DNA of 19,992 bases from Spirochaetaceae bacterium (GTDB taxonomy: Bacteria; Spirochaetota; Spirochaetia; SZUA-6; Bin103), in NCBI GenBank assembly GCA_026710565.1, contig JAPOQV010000032.1, forward strand, positions 1 through 19,992, read 5' to 3'. The notes under the pieces are model-generated. The model searched no databases. It saw only the letters and a program-made list of their open reading frames with translations, and was not told the DNA's origin. The first letter of the stretch is position 1. Every line of letters starts with the position of its first letter. The position numbers and the translations under genes are program-made. This document shows positions 1-6,037 of the stretch, piece after piece.

Positions 1-30
1 AGAACACCCGCGGCCGTAGCCCCATGTGGC

Positions 31-270
31 TCAGGGGGTGTCAGTCTCGGCCGTTCGCCATGTGTCGGCATCCAGGCGTTCGATGATCGAGCCGTCCGGG
101 AAGCGCCACCACCAGCGGCGGCCGTCGGTGCGCCGAGCGGGCTGAGCGTCCAGATCGGCCACACGGGCGGTGTCGGTCATCAGCGGATTGTCCTCGGCCT
201 CGACGAGCCACTGGCGAGCGTCCGTCATGCTGCGGCGCAGGTCCATGCGCGGGCGCGGTTCGTTGCTCAT
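31..270 (-). CDS. Small hypothetical protein (79 aa)
   Basis: This is a short soluble protein of unknown function. The ATG is preceded by a strong ribosome-binding site (GGAGG, spacing 5), which fixes the start. The protein is rich in Arg, Asp and Trp, with a WWWRFPDGS segment around residues 53-61. It has no signal peptide, membrane segment or cysteine motif. A short open frame upstream, ending in LRARHGGSP at 267, overlaps the start by ATGA. This suggests it was once the second gene of a translationally coupled pair whose first gene is now lost (TAG TAG lies in that frame near 351). I do not recognise a family. Confidence that it is a real gene rests on the ribosome-binding site and the coherent composition. 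Confidence 0.6.
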   Translation of the reverse strand: MSNEPRPRMDLRRSMTDARQWLVEAEDNPLMTDTARVADLDAQPARRTDGRRWWWRFPDGSIIERLDADTWRTAETDTP

Positions 271-578
271 GGGGAACCTCCATGTCGCGCTCGGAGCGTG
301 CGCACGCCGTTGACCAGCGGGCGCAGGTCTTGGCTATTGATCCGGCCACGCTACTACTCCCGAAGATCGATCTGACAGTACCAGCAGAGGTTCGTTGTAG
401 GCGGGGGGGCGGTCAAACGCAGAGGCGCCGAGGCGGGCTTGGCATCGCGCGGTGGGCGTCGATCGCCGGTAAATCAGTTTGTATTCGCCCGTGTCTCCCA
501 CCGATCAGTCGAGATCCTGGCCCTGCAGCAACTCCTCACCTAGTCGGCGACGTCCGGAGCTCGACCGCGGCGGGCGTT
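271..578. other. Flank of the IS21 element, no supportable gene
   Basis: No complete gene is visible here. On the minus strand a 27-codon frame (267-350) without a start codon ends in an ATGA overlap with the small gene at 31-270 and looks like the tail of a lost gene. A second minus frame (505-583) rich in Arg and Ser ends GEELLQGQDLD before a TGA. If the IS21 element is removed it continues into the right-hand flank at 7406, so it may be the tail of the gene the IS21 element entered. No start or family can be assigned. Confidence 0.3.
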
Positions 579-1438
579 TCTGTTGTGGGTTCCGGAAAAT
601 CTGGCCGGTGTTTTCCGGAAAATCTGGCCGGTTGATCGTGCGCGAGCTCGGCGCCTTCAACGTCGAGATCGAGGTGTTGGGTGCGGTAAGAGGGGCCATC
701 GAGGAGCATCAGTCTACCGCGCTCGAGAATGCGGTCGACGATCGCCTCGGCCAGATCGGCGTCATGCAGCACGGCGCCCCAGGCGGTCAGCGGCGACTTG
801 TTGGTCGTGAACAGCATCGAGCGCCCACGCAGGTGCCGCTCGTTGACGACATGGAACAGCACGTTGGCCGCGTCAGGACCGTAAGACAGGTAGCCGACTT
901 CATCGACGATCAGAACGTGCGGCTGCAGGTAGCCGGCGAGCACCGCCTGCAGCTTCCCTTGCCGCGAGGCCGAGGACAACTCCTCGATGAGCGCCGCGGC
1001 GGTCACGAAGCGCGCGGTGAACCCCTGCTGGATGGCGCGGTAGGCGATGGCGATGGCCAGATGGGTTTTGCCGCGACCGCTCTTGCCCTTCAGGATCAGA
1101 CTGAGTCCACCGGTGACCAGCTCCGGAGCCAGGTAGCTGCCCAGCAGCGGCAGGCGCAGGCTGGACTGCAAGGAGAAGTCGAACTCCTCGATCGTCTTCA
1201 GGAACGGGAACCGCGCCTGTGTGACCGCGCGCTGCACGCGCGTGTGTTGGCGGTGAGCGATCTCCTCGGTGACCAGCACGCCCAGAAACTCCCGGCATGA
1301 CCAGCCGTGGGTCTCGGCACGCAGCAGCAGCTCGCGCCAGTGGCGGCGGGTGCTGGCCAGATTGAGTCTGCGCAGCAGCGGATCGAACTCGACGGTGGCC
1401 GCATCGAACGGCAACGACGCGGTGGTGTGGGTGCTCAT
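536..1438 (-). CDS. istB: IstB-like AAA+ ATPase, transposition helper of the IS21 element
   Basis: IstB is the ATPase that works with the IstA transposase to select DNA target sites. Residues 118-125 form the Walker A motif (GKSGRGKT), residues 175-180 the Walker B motif (VLIVDE), and a TTNKS sensor-like motif follows at 211-215. The 300-aa length is slightly above the usual ~250-280. The ATG at 1438 is chosen because GGGAGGAG lies 5 bases upstream; a longer in-frame extension to 1630 has no such support. The start overlaps the stop of the upstream 62-codon ORF by ATGA. Oddly, the frame runs through the IS terminal repeat, so about the last 16 residues are encoded by flanking DNA and the stop at 536 lies outside the element. 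The gene is otherwise intact, unlike istA. Confidence 0.93.
   Translation of the reverse strand: MSTHTTASLPFDAATVEFDPLLRRLNLASTRRHWRELLLRAETHGWSCREFLGVLVTEEIAHRQHTRVQRAVTQARFPFLKTIEEFDFSLQSSLRLPLLGSYLAPELVTGGLSLILKGKSGRGKTHLAIAIAYRAIQQGFTARFVTAAALIEELSSASRQGKLQAVLAGYLQPHVLIVDEVGYLSYGPDAANVLFHVVNERHLRGRSMLFTTNKSPLTAWGAVLHDADLAEAIVDRILERGRLMLLDGPSYRTQHLDLDVEGAELAHDQPARFSGKHRPDFPEPTTETPAAVELRTSPTR
579..583. repeat. IS21 target-site duplication, left copy (TCTGT)
   Basis: The five bases TCTGT directly outside the left IS21 end are repeated exactly outside the right end at 7401-7405. IS21-family elements typically duplicate 4-8 bp of target, so this supports both boundaries. Confidence 0.85.
584..632 (+). 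repeat. IS21 left terminal inverted repeat
   Basis: This 49-bp end contains two tandem copies of TTCCGGAAAATCTGGCCGGT (590-609 and 613-632), the probable IstA-binding repeats. It matches the reverse complement of 7351-7400 with a few substitutions and one base of length difference. Confidence 0.88.
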
Positions 1439-1623
1439 CGTGGCTCCTCCCGCCACGGCCCAAGGAGGCATCCATCGGCGACTGCCCCGGTCCTGCGGCA
1501 CTGAATCCGGGCGAGTCGGCGAGCAACCGCGCTCATAACGACGCTCTGAGCCGTTTTCCGAAGGCGGGTGGTGTCCCAGTACCCCCGGCACCGACGGTCC
1601 TCGGTGGCGCTCGCGGCCATCAT
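1435..1623 (-). CDS. Small ORF between istA and istB (62 aa)
   Basis: This small basic protein starts MMAASATEDRRCRGYWDTT and ends PWREEPR. The evidence for translation is architectural. A GGGAGG ribosome-binding site lies 6 bases before the ATG, the ATG overlaps the istA stop (ATGA), and its own stop overlaps the istB start (ATGA). It could be a real third protein of this IS subgroup, or a coupling ORF whose translation delivers ribosomes to istB. I see no domain, and four cysteines and many arginines are its only notable features. IS21 elements usually have istA directly next to istB, so this spacer ORF is worth comparison with related elements. Confidence 0.5.
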   Translation of the reverse strand: MMAASATEDRRCRGYWDTTRLRKTAQSVVMSAVARRLARIQCRRTGAVADGCLLGPWREEPR

Positions 1624-1854
1624 GAGGCACCTCCCTGGTGCTCGCCGGCGTCGGGACGCAGCGGCAACTTCACCCCGAGGCACTCGGCGACGAAGGAGCA
1701 GGCGTAGCTCTGTGCGCTCACCGCCGCCTGAAACGCGCGGTCCAGGTTCTTGGCCCCGCAGTGCTGCAACAGCTCGTGCAGGGTGTCGACCTCCCGGTAC
1801 CAGCTTCTCGGCCTGCGGTGGATGAGCTCGGTCAGGAACGACAGCGCCGCCGCT
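1620..1854 (-). pseudogene. istA: istA 3' fragment (IS21 transposase C-terminus)
   Basis: The minus strand reads AALSFLTELIHRRPRSW, then REVDTLHELLQHCG and finally GVKLPLRPDAGEHQGGAS before TGA. This is the helical C-terminal tail typical of IstA proteins. Reading upstream, the frame meets the inner transposon end at 1855. The matching 5' part ends at 6033 with KRQQLLETG, so the two halves are the two sides of one gene split by the transposon. Rejoining them after removing one copy of the target duplication leaves a one-base frame offset, so there is also a small indel at the junction. The stop overlaps the start of the 62-codon ORF. Confidence 0.85.
1850..1854. repeat. Imperfect target duplication of the nested transposon, left copy
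   Basis: CCGCT outside the left end corresponds to CCGGT outside the right end (6033-6037), four of five bases identical. A 5-bp duplication is expected for Tn7/Mu/Tn5053-type transposases. The mismatch may be a later mutation. Confidence 0.55.
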
Positions 1855-1875
1855 TGTCAGCGCCCGCGGTCTGGT
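1855..1875 (+). repeat. Left terminal inverted repeat of the nested transposon
   Basis: It starts TGTCAGC and ends CGGTCTGGT, and is matched at 20 of 21 positions by the reverse complement of 6012-6032. It lies exactly where istA homology stops. Confidence 0.88.
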
Positions 1876-1899
1876 AGATGGGAATCCCGCGATCTGGTC

Positions 1900-1909
1900 A
1901 GCGGGAATT
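1900..1909 (+). repeat. Subterminal repeat AGCGGGAATT, left copy
   Basis: The 10-mer AGCGGGAATT recurs exactly at 5986-5995, both on the plus strand, at about 25-46 bp inside the two transposon ends. Because they are direct rather than inverted relative to the ends, they are not simply an extension of the terminal repeat. They may be part of asymmetric transposase-binding arrays, as in Tn7 ends. Confidence 0.5.
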
Positions 1910-2050
1910 GTCGCGGTACGGTAGCAATTGCCGCTCTGCAGGGATTGCCGACCTGTGGTGGCCGCGTGGGAGAATGAGCGCACGGAGTCGGAGGTTCCGA
2001 TAGTTGGCGGCGTTCCGTTCCGAGTGCGTCCTTGGTGCGGAACGGGGGAA

Positions 2051-2081
2051 CGCCCCCAGGGGGGGCGACGCTTGGGCGTCG
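2051..2081 (-). terminator. Tandem hairpins after the transposon operon
   Basis: Two perfect stems lie just downstream of the last gene on the minus strand. CGACGC/GCGTCG with a 4-base loop is at 2066-2081, and CGCCCCC/GGGGGCG with a 3-base loop is at 2051-2067. They share two bases and so may compete. No T-run follows, so Rho-independent termination is uncertain. Confidence 0.45.
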
Positions 2082-2094
2082 GCGTGGGGGCCGT

Positions 2095-3027
2095 TCAGTG
2101 CGGCAGGCGCCAGCCGTGGCGGTCGCGGACGGCGAGGCCTTGTTGTTCCAGTTCGAGCAAAGCATCGCCGAGACGGGAGTTGTTGACGCGTAGCCGTTGG
2201 CGCAGGGCGGTTCTGGACAGCGGCACCGCAGCCTCCTGCAGAGCGGCGCGCACCGCCTCGGCGAGCGACGGCGGTGCGGCGACGGGGCCGTCGAGGCGCA
2301 GAGCAAGCGGCTGGTGGCCGCCGCCGTGCAGGCGCAGCAGGACCGGATCGGGAGCGGGGGCGGAGCGATGCTCGACGCTCAGCAGCAAGCGCCCGTCGCC
2401 GCGGCGCGCCAGATAGCAGGCCGAATCGGTCCAGGCGTGCAGGTCCGAGGAGCCGCGCAGGGCTTGGCCAAGGTTGCGCCGAGGGCGTTTGGCGAGGTGA
2501 TGGACCAGGATGAGAGCCACCTGATGGCGGCGGTTGAGCTCGCGCAGAAAGCCCAGCAGAGCGGCGATGTCGGCGGCAGAGTTCTCGTCGAGGCGGTGCA
2601 GACGGACCAGGGGATCGAGCAGCAGCAGTGCGGGGCGCAGTGCGCCGAGGGTGTCGTCGAGCGCGTGCTGGTCGCGATCGCGGTCCAGGCGCAGGCTCTC
2701 AGCGGTGACCACGTGCAGGTCGAGGGCGGCCAGGTCGAGGCTGCGGTGGCGGCACAGGTGCGCGACACGCTCGCGCACACGCGGCAGGGAGTCCTCGGCG
2801 AGGTAGACCAGCGTGGGTCCTGGAGTGAGCACCTCGAAGCGGTCGAGGGCCGCCGTGCAGGAGGCGACCGAGACGGCAAGATCGAGTCCGAACCACGACT
2901 TGCAGGACTTGGGCAAGCCGCCGATGACGCCCACGGCAGCGGCGCTCCACAGGTCGCGGATCAACCACTGGGGGGCGTCGGGCTGCGCATCGATGGCGTG
3001 CACCGGGACGGTGGGCAGGCCGCTCAC
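2095..3027 (-). CDS. RepA-like RecA-fold ATPase, third transposition gene
   Basis: This is a hexameric-helicase-like ATPase of the RepA/AAA_25 type. Visible motifs are the Walker A variant GGLPKSCKSWFG (residues 36-47), a Walker B strand ALLLLDPLVRLH (133-144), the LVHHLAK motif (174-180) and RGSSDLHAW (191-199). A C-terminal winged-helix-like region runs from about residue 254 to the end. The GTG at 3027 is chosen because it overlaps the stop of the ExeA-like gene (GTGA), giving 310 aa; the open frame continues upstream but overlaps the previous gene fully. In Tn5053 and Tn7 this position is held by TniQ or TnsD targeting proteins, so this ATPase may serve in target choice or element replication. 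That role is inference. Confidence 0.88.
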   Translation of the reverse strand: MSGLPTVPVHAIDAQPDAPQWLIRDLWSAAAVGVIGGLPKSCKSWFGLDLAVSVASCTAALDRFEVLTPGPTLVYLAEDSLPRVRERVAHLCRHRSLDLAALDLHVVTAESLRLDRDRDQHALDDTLGALRPALLLLDPLVRLHRLDENSAADIAALLGFLRELNRRHQVALILVHHLAKRPRRNLGQALRGSSDLHAWTDSACYLARRGDGRLLLSVEHRSAPAPDPVLLRLHGGGHQPLALRLDGPVAAPPSLAEAVRAALQEAAVPLSRTALRQRLRVNNSRLGDALLELEQQGLAVRDRHGWRLPH

Positions 3028-3830
3028 CGTTGGATGACCTGCTGCACGTGCTCGGCTTCCACTTGGTGGCTGGCGGCGGTGAACGCCTTCAGCAGCGCGG
3101 CGTTGGCGATGGTGCCCAGCGTGCGCAGGGTGCCGCCTGCGGCCTGATGGATGAGCGCGAGGGCGTTCTTGGTGAACACCGGTCCGGCAGCGCCGCAGGC
3201 GCGCAGGCGCTGCTCCAGGTAGCTGGCCGACTCCTCGGCCGACAGGGTGTCGATCGAGATGGTGACGGTGATGGAGCTGGCCAGCGCCTCCAGCATGGAC
3301 AGGCCGAACTTGCGGGTGAGCATCTCGGAGCCGCACAGGATGACGGTGAGCGCGTTGAGCGAATCGATTTCGAAGTTCACCAGCAAGCGGATCTCGGCGA
3401 GGATGTCGGGGCTGAGCAGATGCGCCTCGTCGATCAGCAGCACCGGATGGACGTGGGAGGAGTTGTTCATCGCCAGCACGCGGTCCTTGATGTCACGGAA
3501 CATGGCCGCCCGTCGGTAGTTGGGCTGCAGGCCGAACAGGGTGGACAAGTGGGTGTAGAACTCCACGAGCCCGACCGAGGAGTGGCACAGGTAGAAGCAG
3601 CGGTACAGTCCGGGCGGCAGCCGGTCGGCGAGCAGGCGCAGCAGGCAGCTCTTGCCAGTGCCGGCCTTGCCGGTGATGGCGCCGATGCCGTGGGTGTCGA
3701 CCAGCAGTTGGGCGGCGGCGAGGTGGCGCTGCACCGAGGGCAGCAGGTGCAACTGGTCGACGGGGATCTCCTTGGAGAACGGCGGTCCGGTGAGGTTGAA
3801 GAAGCTCAGCAGTTCGCGGTGGCTGGTCAT
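3024..3830 (-). CDS. tniB: ExeA/TniB-like AAA ATPase, transposition regulator
   Basis: This is an AAA ATPase of the ExeA/TniB/TnsC/MuB group, which activates DDE transposases at target DNA. It begins MTSHRELLSFFNLTGPPFSK, the FFxLxxxPF start typical of ExeA-like proteins. Residues 54-61 are Walker A (GKAGTGKS) and residues 130-135 are Walker B (VLLIDE, followed by AHLL), with an ILCGSEML sensor-1-like strand near 164-171. At 268 aa the length is normal. Its ATG overlaps the transposase stop (ATGA) and its stop overlaps the next gene (GTGA), so the three proteins are translationally coupled and probably made in fixed ratio. The symbol is by analogy to Tn5053. Confidence 0.92.
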   Translation of the reverse strand: MTSHRELLSFFNLTGPPFSKEIPVDQLHLLPSVQRHLAAAQLLVDTHGIGAITGKAGTGKSCLLRLLADRLPPGLYRCFYLCHSSVGLVEFYTHLSTLFGLQPNYRRAAMFRDIKDRVLAMNNSSHVHPVLLIDEAHLLSPDILAEIRLLVNFEIDSLNALTVILCGSEMLTRKFGLSMLEALASSITVTISIDTLSAEESASYLEQRLRACGAAGPVFTKNALALIHQAAGGTLRTLGTIANAALLKAFTAASHQVEAEHVQQVIQR

Positions 3831-5263
3831 GATCGGTGCTCCTGGGGGTGCTCATCGGTAGGCAGCTCGACCCGTGAGGCGGCCAGCGAAGCGGTGGTGG
3901 GGCCGGGGGGAGCGGGCGGCACCTTGGCGGCAGCGCCGGCGCTGCCAGGGTCCTGCTGGTCCTCGTCGGGATCGTCGTTGTCCTGGTCGGCCAGTTCGAG
4001 ACGGAACGGTCCGCGGCGCACGTGGGCGTTGGCGTAGGAGTCGACCCTGCGCGCCTCACCGAGACAGCGACCGTCGTGATAGACAACCAATCGCCGGTGG
4101 CGCGGCGGCGGCTGGGGATCGTAGCGCAGCGTCACGCGCTGAGCGATGAGGGTAGCGGGCAACTCGAACAGCACGCTGTCCAGCGTGATGGTGCCGTCGC
4201 GATGGACGGTGCGCAGCGCCTCGTGGCGAAACGCCTGCTGCAGATCGATGGTCGGGTCCAGCGGCACGATCAGGTGGCTTCTGGTCAACCAGGTCGCAAG
4301 CGGGGTGGCGCCGTCCAGGCCGCGATGAGGCGAGCGGTGGTATTCACTTTCCAGCCACGTGTGGAAGCGCTGGTCCAGGTCGGCGATGCCGGCCAGCTCC
4401 TCGACGTCCAGCGGTGCCAGGAACTGCTGGCGCACGGTGCGGAAGAAGCGCTCGATCTTGCCGCGGCCGGCAGGCTTGCCAACGCGGGAATGGGAGATGG
4501 TCAGGCCGAGCGAATCGAGGATGCGGCGGGTCTGGGTGCTGACGAACGGCGAGCCGTTGTCGCAGTAGAGCCTGCCGATGCGCCCGTGAGCGGCCAGGAT
4601 GTGACGGATGCCGATCTCGAAGGCGACCGCGCTCTCGCGCCATGCCCAGCAGGCGTAGAGGATTCTGCGGGTAGCGTCATCGAGGAAGGCCAGCAGGATG
4701 GCCATGCGGCGGCGCCCGTTCGGGTCGGGCAGCTTCAAGGCGTGCATGCAATCGACCTGCACGCACTCCAGGGGGGCGAAGAAGTCGAACTTCAGCTTCT
4801 GCTCGGCGCCGTGGAGCTGCCGCTGACGCTCGCGGCGCTGCAGGCCTGCCGAGCGCACCAGGCGCGACAGCGCCGACGTTGACGGGTGGCTGCTGATCCT
4901 GCCGTCGGCCTGCAGGGTGCGCAGCGCGGCCGCGGCGGTGAGCTCGGGATGGTTCTCCAGGTAGAGCAACAGGACGGCCGCCTCGGTGTCGGACATCGCG
5001 CGCGAGCGCCCGGCGTCGCGACGGGCCCGGGGGGCCAAGCCCGCCCTGCCGTGTTTGCGGTACAGCAGCAGCCATTTGTGGATGCAACTGGCCGTGTAGC
5101 GCCGGCGTCCGAGCAGCGGCACCTCGTGCTCGACGGCCGCCTTCTGCCGGATCAACTCGCGGCGTTCGGCGCCGGACAGGTACGGGTTGGCCAGCTCGGC
5201 GACCAGTTGATAGCGGAAGTCCGTGATTTGTTGGTCACGGTGCTCTCGTTCTTCGCGGGTCAT
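3827..5263 (-). CDS. tniA: DDE transposase with Mu-type C-terminal domain (TniA/TnsB-like)
   Basis: This is the catalytic recombinase of the nested element. An N-terminal helix-turn-helix region (about residues 35-140) precedes an RNase-H-fold integrase core with D171 (VQVDCMHAL), D235 (LYCDNGSPF) and E271 (RGKIERFF). The D235-E271 spacing of 35 residues is the classic D,D(35)E arrangement. A small beta-rich Mu C-terminal-like domain follows (about 355-420), then a Pro/Asp-rich tail. At 478 aa it is close to TniA length. The start is supported by AAGGAG 6 bases before the ATG. The gene begins inside the end of the DUF6431-like gene and overlaps the ATPase gene by ATGA. No frameshift or stop disrupts it. 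Confidence 0.94.
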   Translation of the reverse strand: MTREEREHRDQQITDFRYQLVAELANPYLSGAERRELIRQKAAVEHEVPLLGRRRYTASCIHKWLLLYRKHGRAGLAPRARRDAGRSRAMSDTEAAVLLLYLENHPELTAAAALRTLQADGRISSHPSTSALSRLVRSAGLQRRERQRQLHGAEQKLKFDFFAPLECVQVDCMHALKLPDPNGRRRMAILLAFLDDATRRILYACWAWRESAVAFEIGIRHILAAHGRIGRLYCDNGSPFVSTQTRRILDSLGLTISHSRVGKPAGRGKIERFFRTVRQQFLAPLDVEELAGIADLDQRFHTWLESEYHRSPHRGLDGATPLATWLTRSHLIVPLDPTIDLQQAFRHEALRTVHRDGTITLDSVLFELPATLIAQRVTLRYDPQPPPRHRRLVVYHDGRCLGEARRVDSYANAHVRRGPFRLELADQDNDDPDEDQQDPGSAGAAAKVPPAPPGPTTASLAASRVELPTDEHPQEHRS

Positions 5264-5933
5264 GCTCGGCTCCTTGCGGTGGCGATGGTCCAGACCCTAC
5301 GGAGCCGCTGGCCGCCCGAGCAGGGGGCCTATTAAGGGGGGACTTGGGGGGGCGGGCGAACAGCAGGATCGAAGACCGGCAAAAGCACACCGCGTTCACG
5401 CGGTGCTCCAGACAGAAGCGGTTGAGGCTCAGCAGCGGCCTCGATTCGCACAGCGGCACACACATCGCGCGTATCCACGCCAGCCCACCGAGTTGCTCAT
5501 CGGCCGTCTGCGGCCACAGCGCCTTGGCGCGGTTGACCGCCACGCTCAGGCGCCGATCCAGTTGCTTGCCGTACCCCTCATGCATGCCCCGCCGGCGCAG
5601 TTCCTCCAGCGCCTTCGGACGGCTTGAGCCTTGCTCACGCGCCAGCAGGTAGCGCTCCACCTCCGCGGTGCCTACCGAGCACCCCGGCAGCGAGCACGAC
5701 GGCAGCACCGCATGCGTGCGCCGGCACCCCCAGCACTTCACCCGCAGAATCTCGATCGTCCGCCGGTACAGGTACTTCTCGTAGCTGCTGTGATGACCAA
5801 GCCGCCGGCTGCCGCAGGCCGGACAGCTCACGCCGTCCAGCCGCGCGGGAACGTCTTCGATCCGGTAGCTCTCTTCCTCGCCGTCGACTATGATGACCGC
5901 TCTGGGTTGAAGGGAAACCGGGTTGGCGGCCAA
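5235..5933 (-). CDS. Zinc-ribbon DUF6431-like protein, first gene of the transposon
   Basis: A putative DNA-binding accessory protein. Residues 37-40 (CPAC) and 67-70 (CWGC) form a four-cysteine zinc ribbon, separated by a basic Tyr/Arg-rich stretch and followed by RRTHAVLPS. This pattern matches my recollection of the DUF6431 family often found beside such transposases. A helical segment (about 86-140) resembles a helix-turn-helix. The only in-frame start downstream of the upstream stop is TTG at 5933; no ATG or GTG is available before the conserved part and no clear ribosome-binding site is visible, so the start is uncertain. That TTG lies inside a large inverted repeat (5909-5956). The 3' end overlaps the transposase start by 29 bp. 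The Pro/Ala/Ser-rich last ~40 residues may not be conserved. Confidence 0.75.
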   Translation of the reverse strand: MAANPVSLQPRAVIIVDGEEESYRIEDVPARLDGVSCPACGSRRLGHHSSYEKYLYRRTIEILRVKCWGCRRTHAVLPSCSLPGCSVGTAEVERYLLAREQGSSRPKALEELRRRGMHEGYGKQLDRRLSVAVNRAKALWPQTADEQLGGLAWIRAMCVPLCESRPLLSLNRFCLEHRVNAVCFCRSSILLFARPPKSPLNRPPARAASGSVGSGPSPPQGAEHDPRRTRAP

Positions 5934-5956
5934 CCAACTCTGCCCGGTTTCCCTTC
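5909..5956. promoter_or_regulatory. 14-bp perfect inverted repeat at the head of the transposon operon
   Basis: GAAGGGAAACCGGG (5909-5922) and CCCGGTTTCCCTTC (5943-5956) are perfect inverted copies around a 20-base centre, which itself contains TTGG-CGG-CCAA. The repeat spans the presumed TTG start of the DUF6431-like gene. On the plus strand it is followed by TTCTCTTT and resembles a terminator that would block transcription entering from istA's antisense side. It could equally be an operator or a hairpin controlling translation of the first gene. Confidence 0.55.
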
Positions 5957-5985
5957 TTCTCTTTGCTCAGGTTCACCTACAGCAA

Positions 5986-5995
5986 AGCGGGAATT
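5986..5995 (+). repeat. Subterminal repeat AGCGGGAATT, right copy
   Basis: Exact copy of the 10-mer at 1900-1909, about 37 bp inside the right end of the nested transposon and in the same plus-strand orientation. See the left copy for interpretation. Confidence 0.5.
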
Positions 5996-6011
5996 TCAGC
6001 CTCTTTCCACC

Positions 6012-6032
6012 ACCAGACCGCGGGCACTGACA
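6012..6032 (-). repeat. Right terminal inverted repeat of the nested transposon
   Basis: Read on the minus strand it starts TGTCAGT and ends CGGTCTGGT, differing from the left end at one of 21 positions. istA homology resumes directly outside it. Confidence 0.88.
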
Positions 6033-6037
6033 CCGGT
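6033..6037. repeat. Imperfect target duplication of the nested transposon, right copy
   Basis: CCGGT follows the right end and pairs with CCGCT before the left end, with one mismatch. Confidence 0.55.

Larger units (their letters stand above)
1876..2094. other. Non-coding left end region of the nested transposon
   Basis: No gene is seen between the terminal repeat and the stop of the RepA-like gene. The stretch holds the AGCGGGAATT repeat, a partial copy of the end sequence (GATCTGGTCAGCG near 1891-1903, resembling the GTCTGGT and TGTCAGCG parts of the end) and two tandem hairpins. It most likely contains transposase-binding sites and the operon terminator. Confidence 0.5.
1855..6032 (-). 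mobile_element. Four-gene Tn5053/Tn7-like transposon nested in istA
   Basis: The element is 4,178 bp. Its ends are 21-bp terminal inverted repeats that begin TGTCAG and match at 20 of 21 positions (1855-1875 and 6012-6032). TGT-type ends fit the TniA/TnsB/MuA transposase group. The flanking pentamers are CCGCT (1850-1854) and CCGGT (6033-6037), a 5-bp duplication with one mismatch. The minus-strand operon runs DUF6431-like zinc-ribbon protein, DDE transposase, ExeA/TniB-like ATPase, RepA-like ATPase. Every gene is open and the last three overlap by 4 bp, so the element may be functional. No TniQ/TnsD, TnsA or resolvase gene is visible and there is no cargo. Confidence 0.88.

Noticed and set aside
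479..1300. Long plus-strand open frame (273 codons) across the istB region
   Set aside because: It is the antisense shadow of istB. The minus frame has P-loop motifs and a strong ribosome-binding site, the plus frame has neither.
3030..4037. Long plus-strand open frames across the transposon genes (also 2197-3147 and 4022-4882)
   Set aside because: They are GC-rich shadows of the RepA-like, ExeA-like and transposase genes, with Gln/Glu/Arg-biased composition and no start signals.
1900..5995. AGCGGGAATT direct repeats as a 10-bp target duplication
   Set aside because: They were first considered as the transposon boundaries, but the 21-bp terminal repeats lie outside them and coincide with the istA break points, so the true ends are 1855 and 6032.
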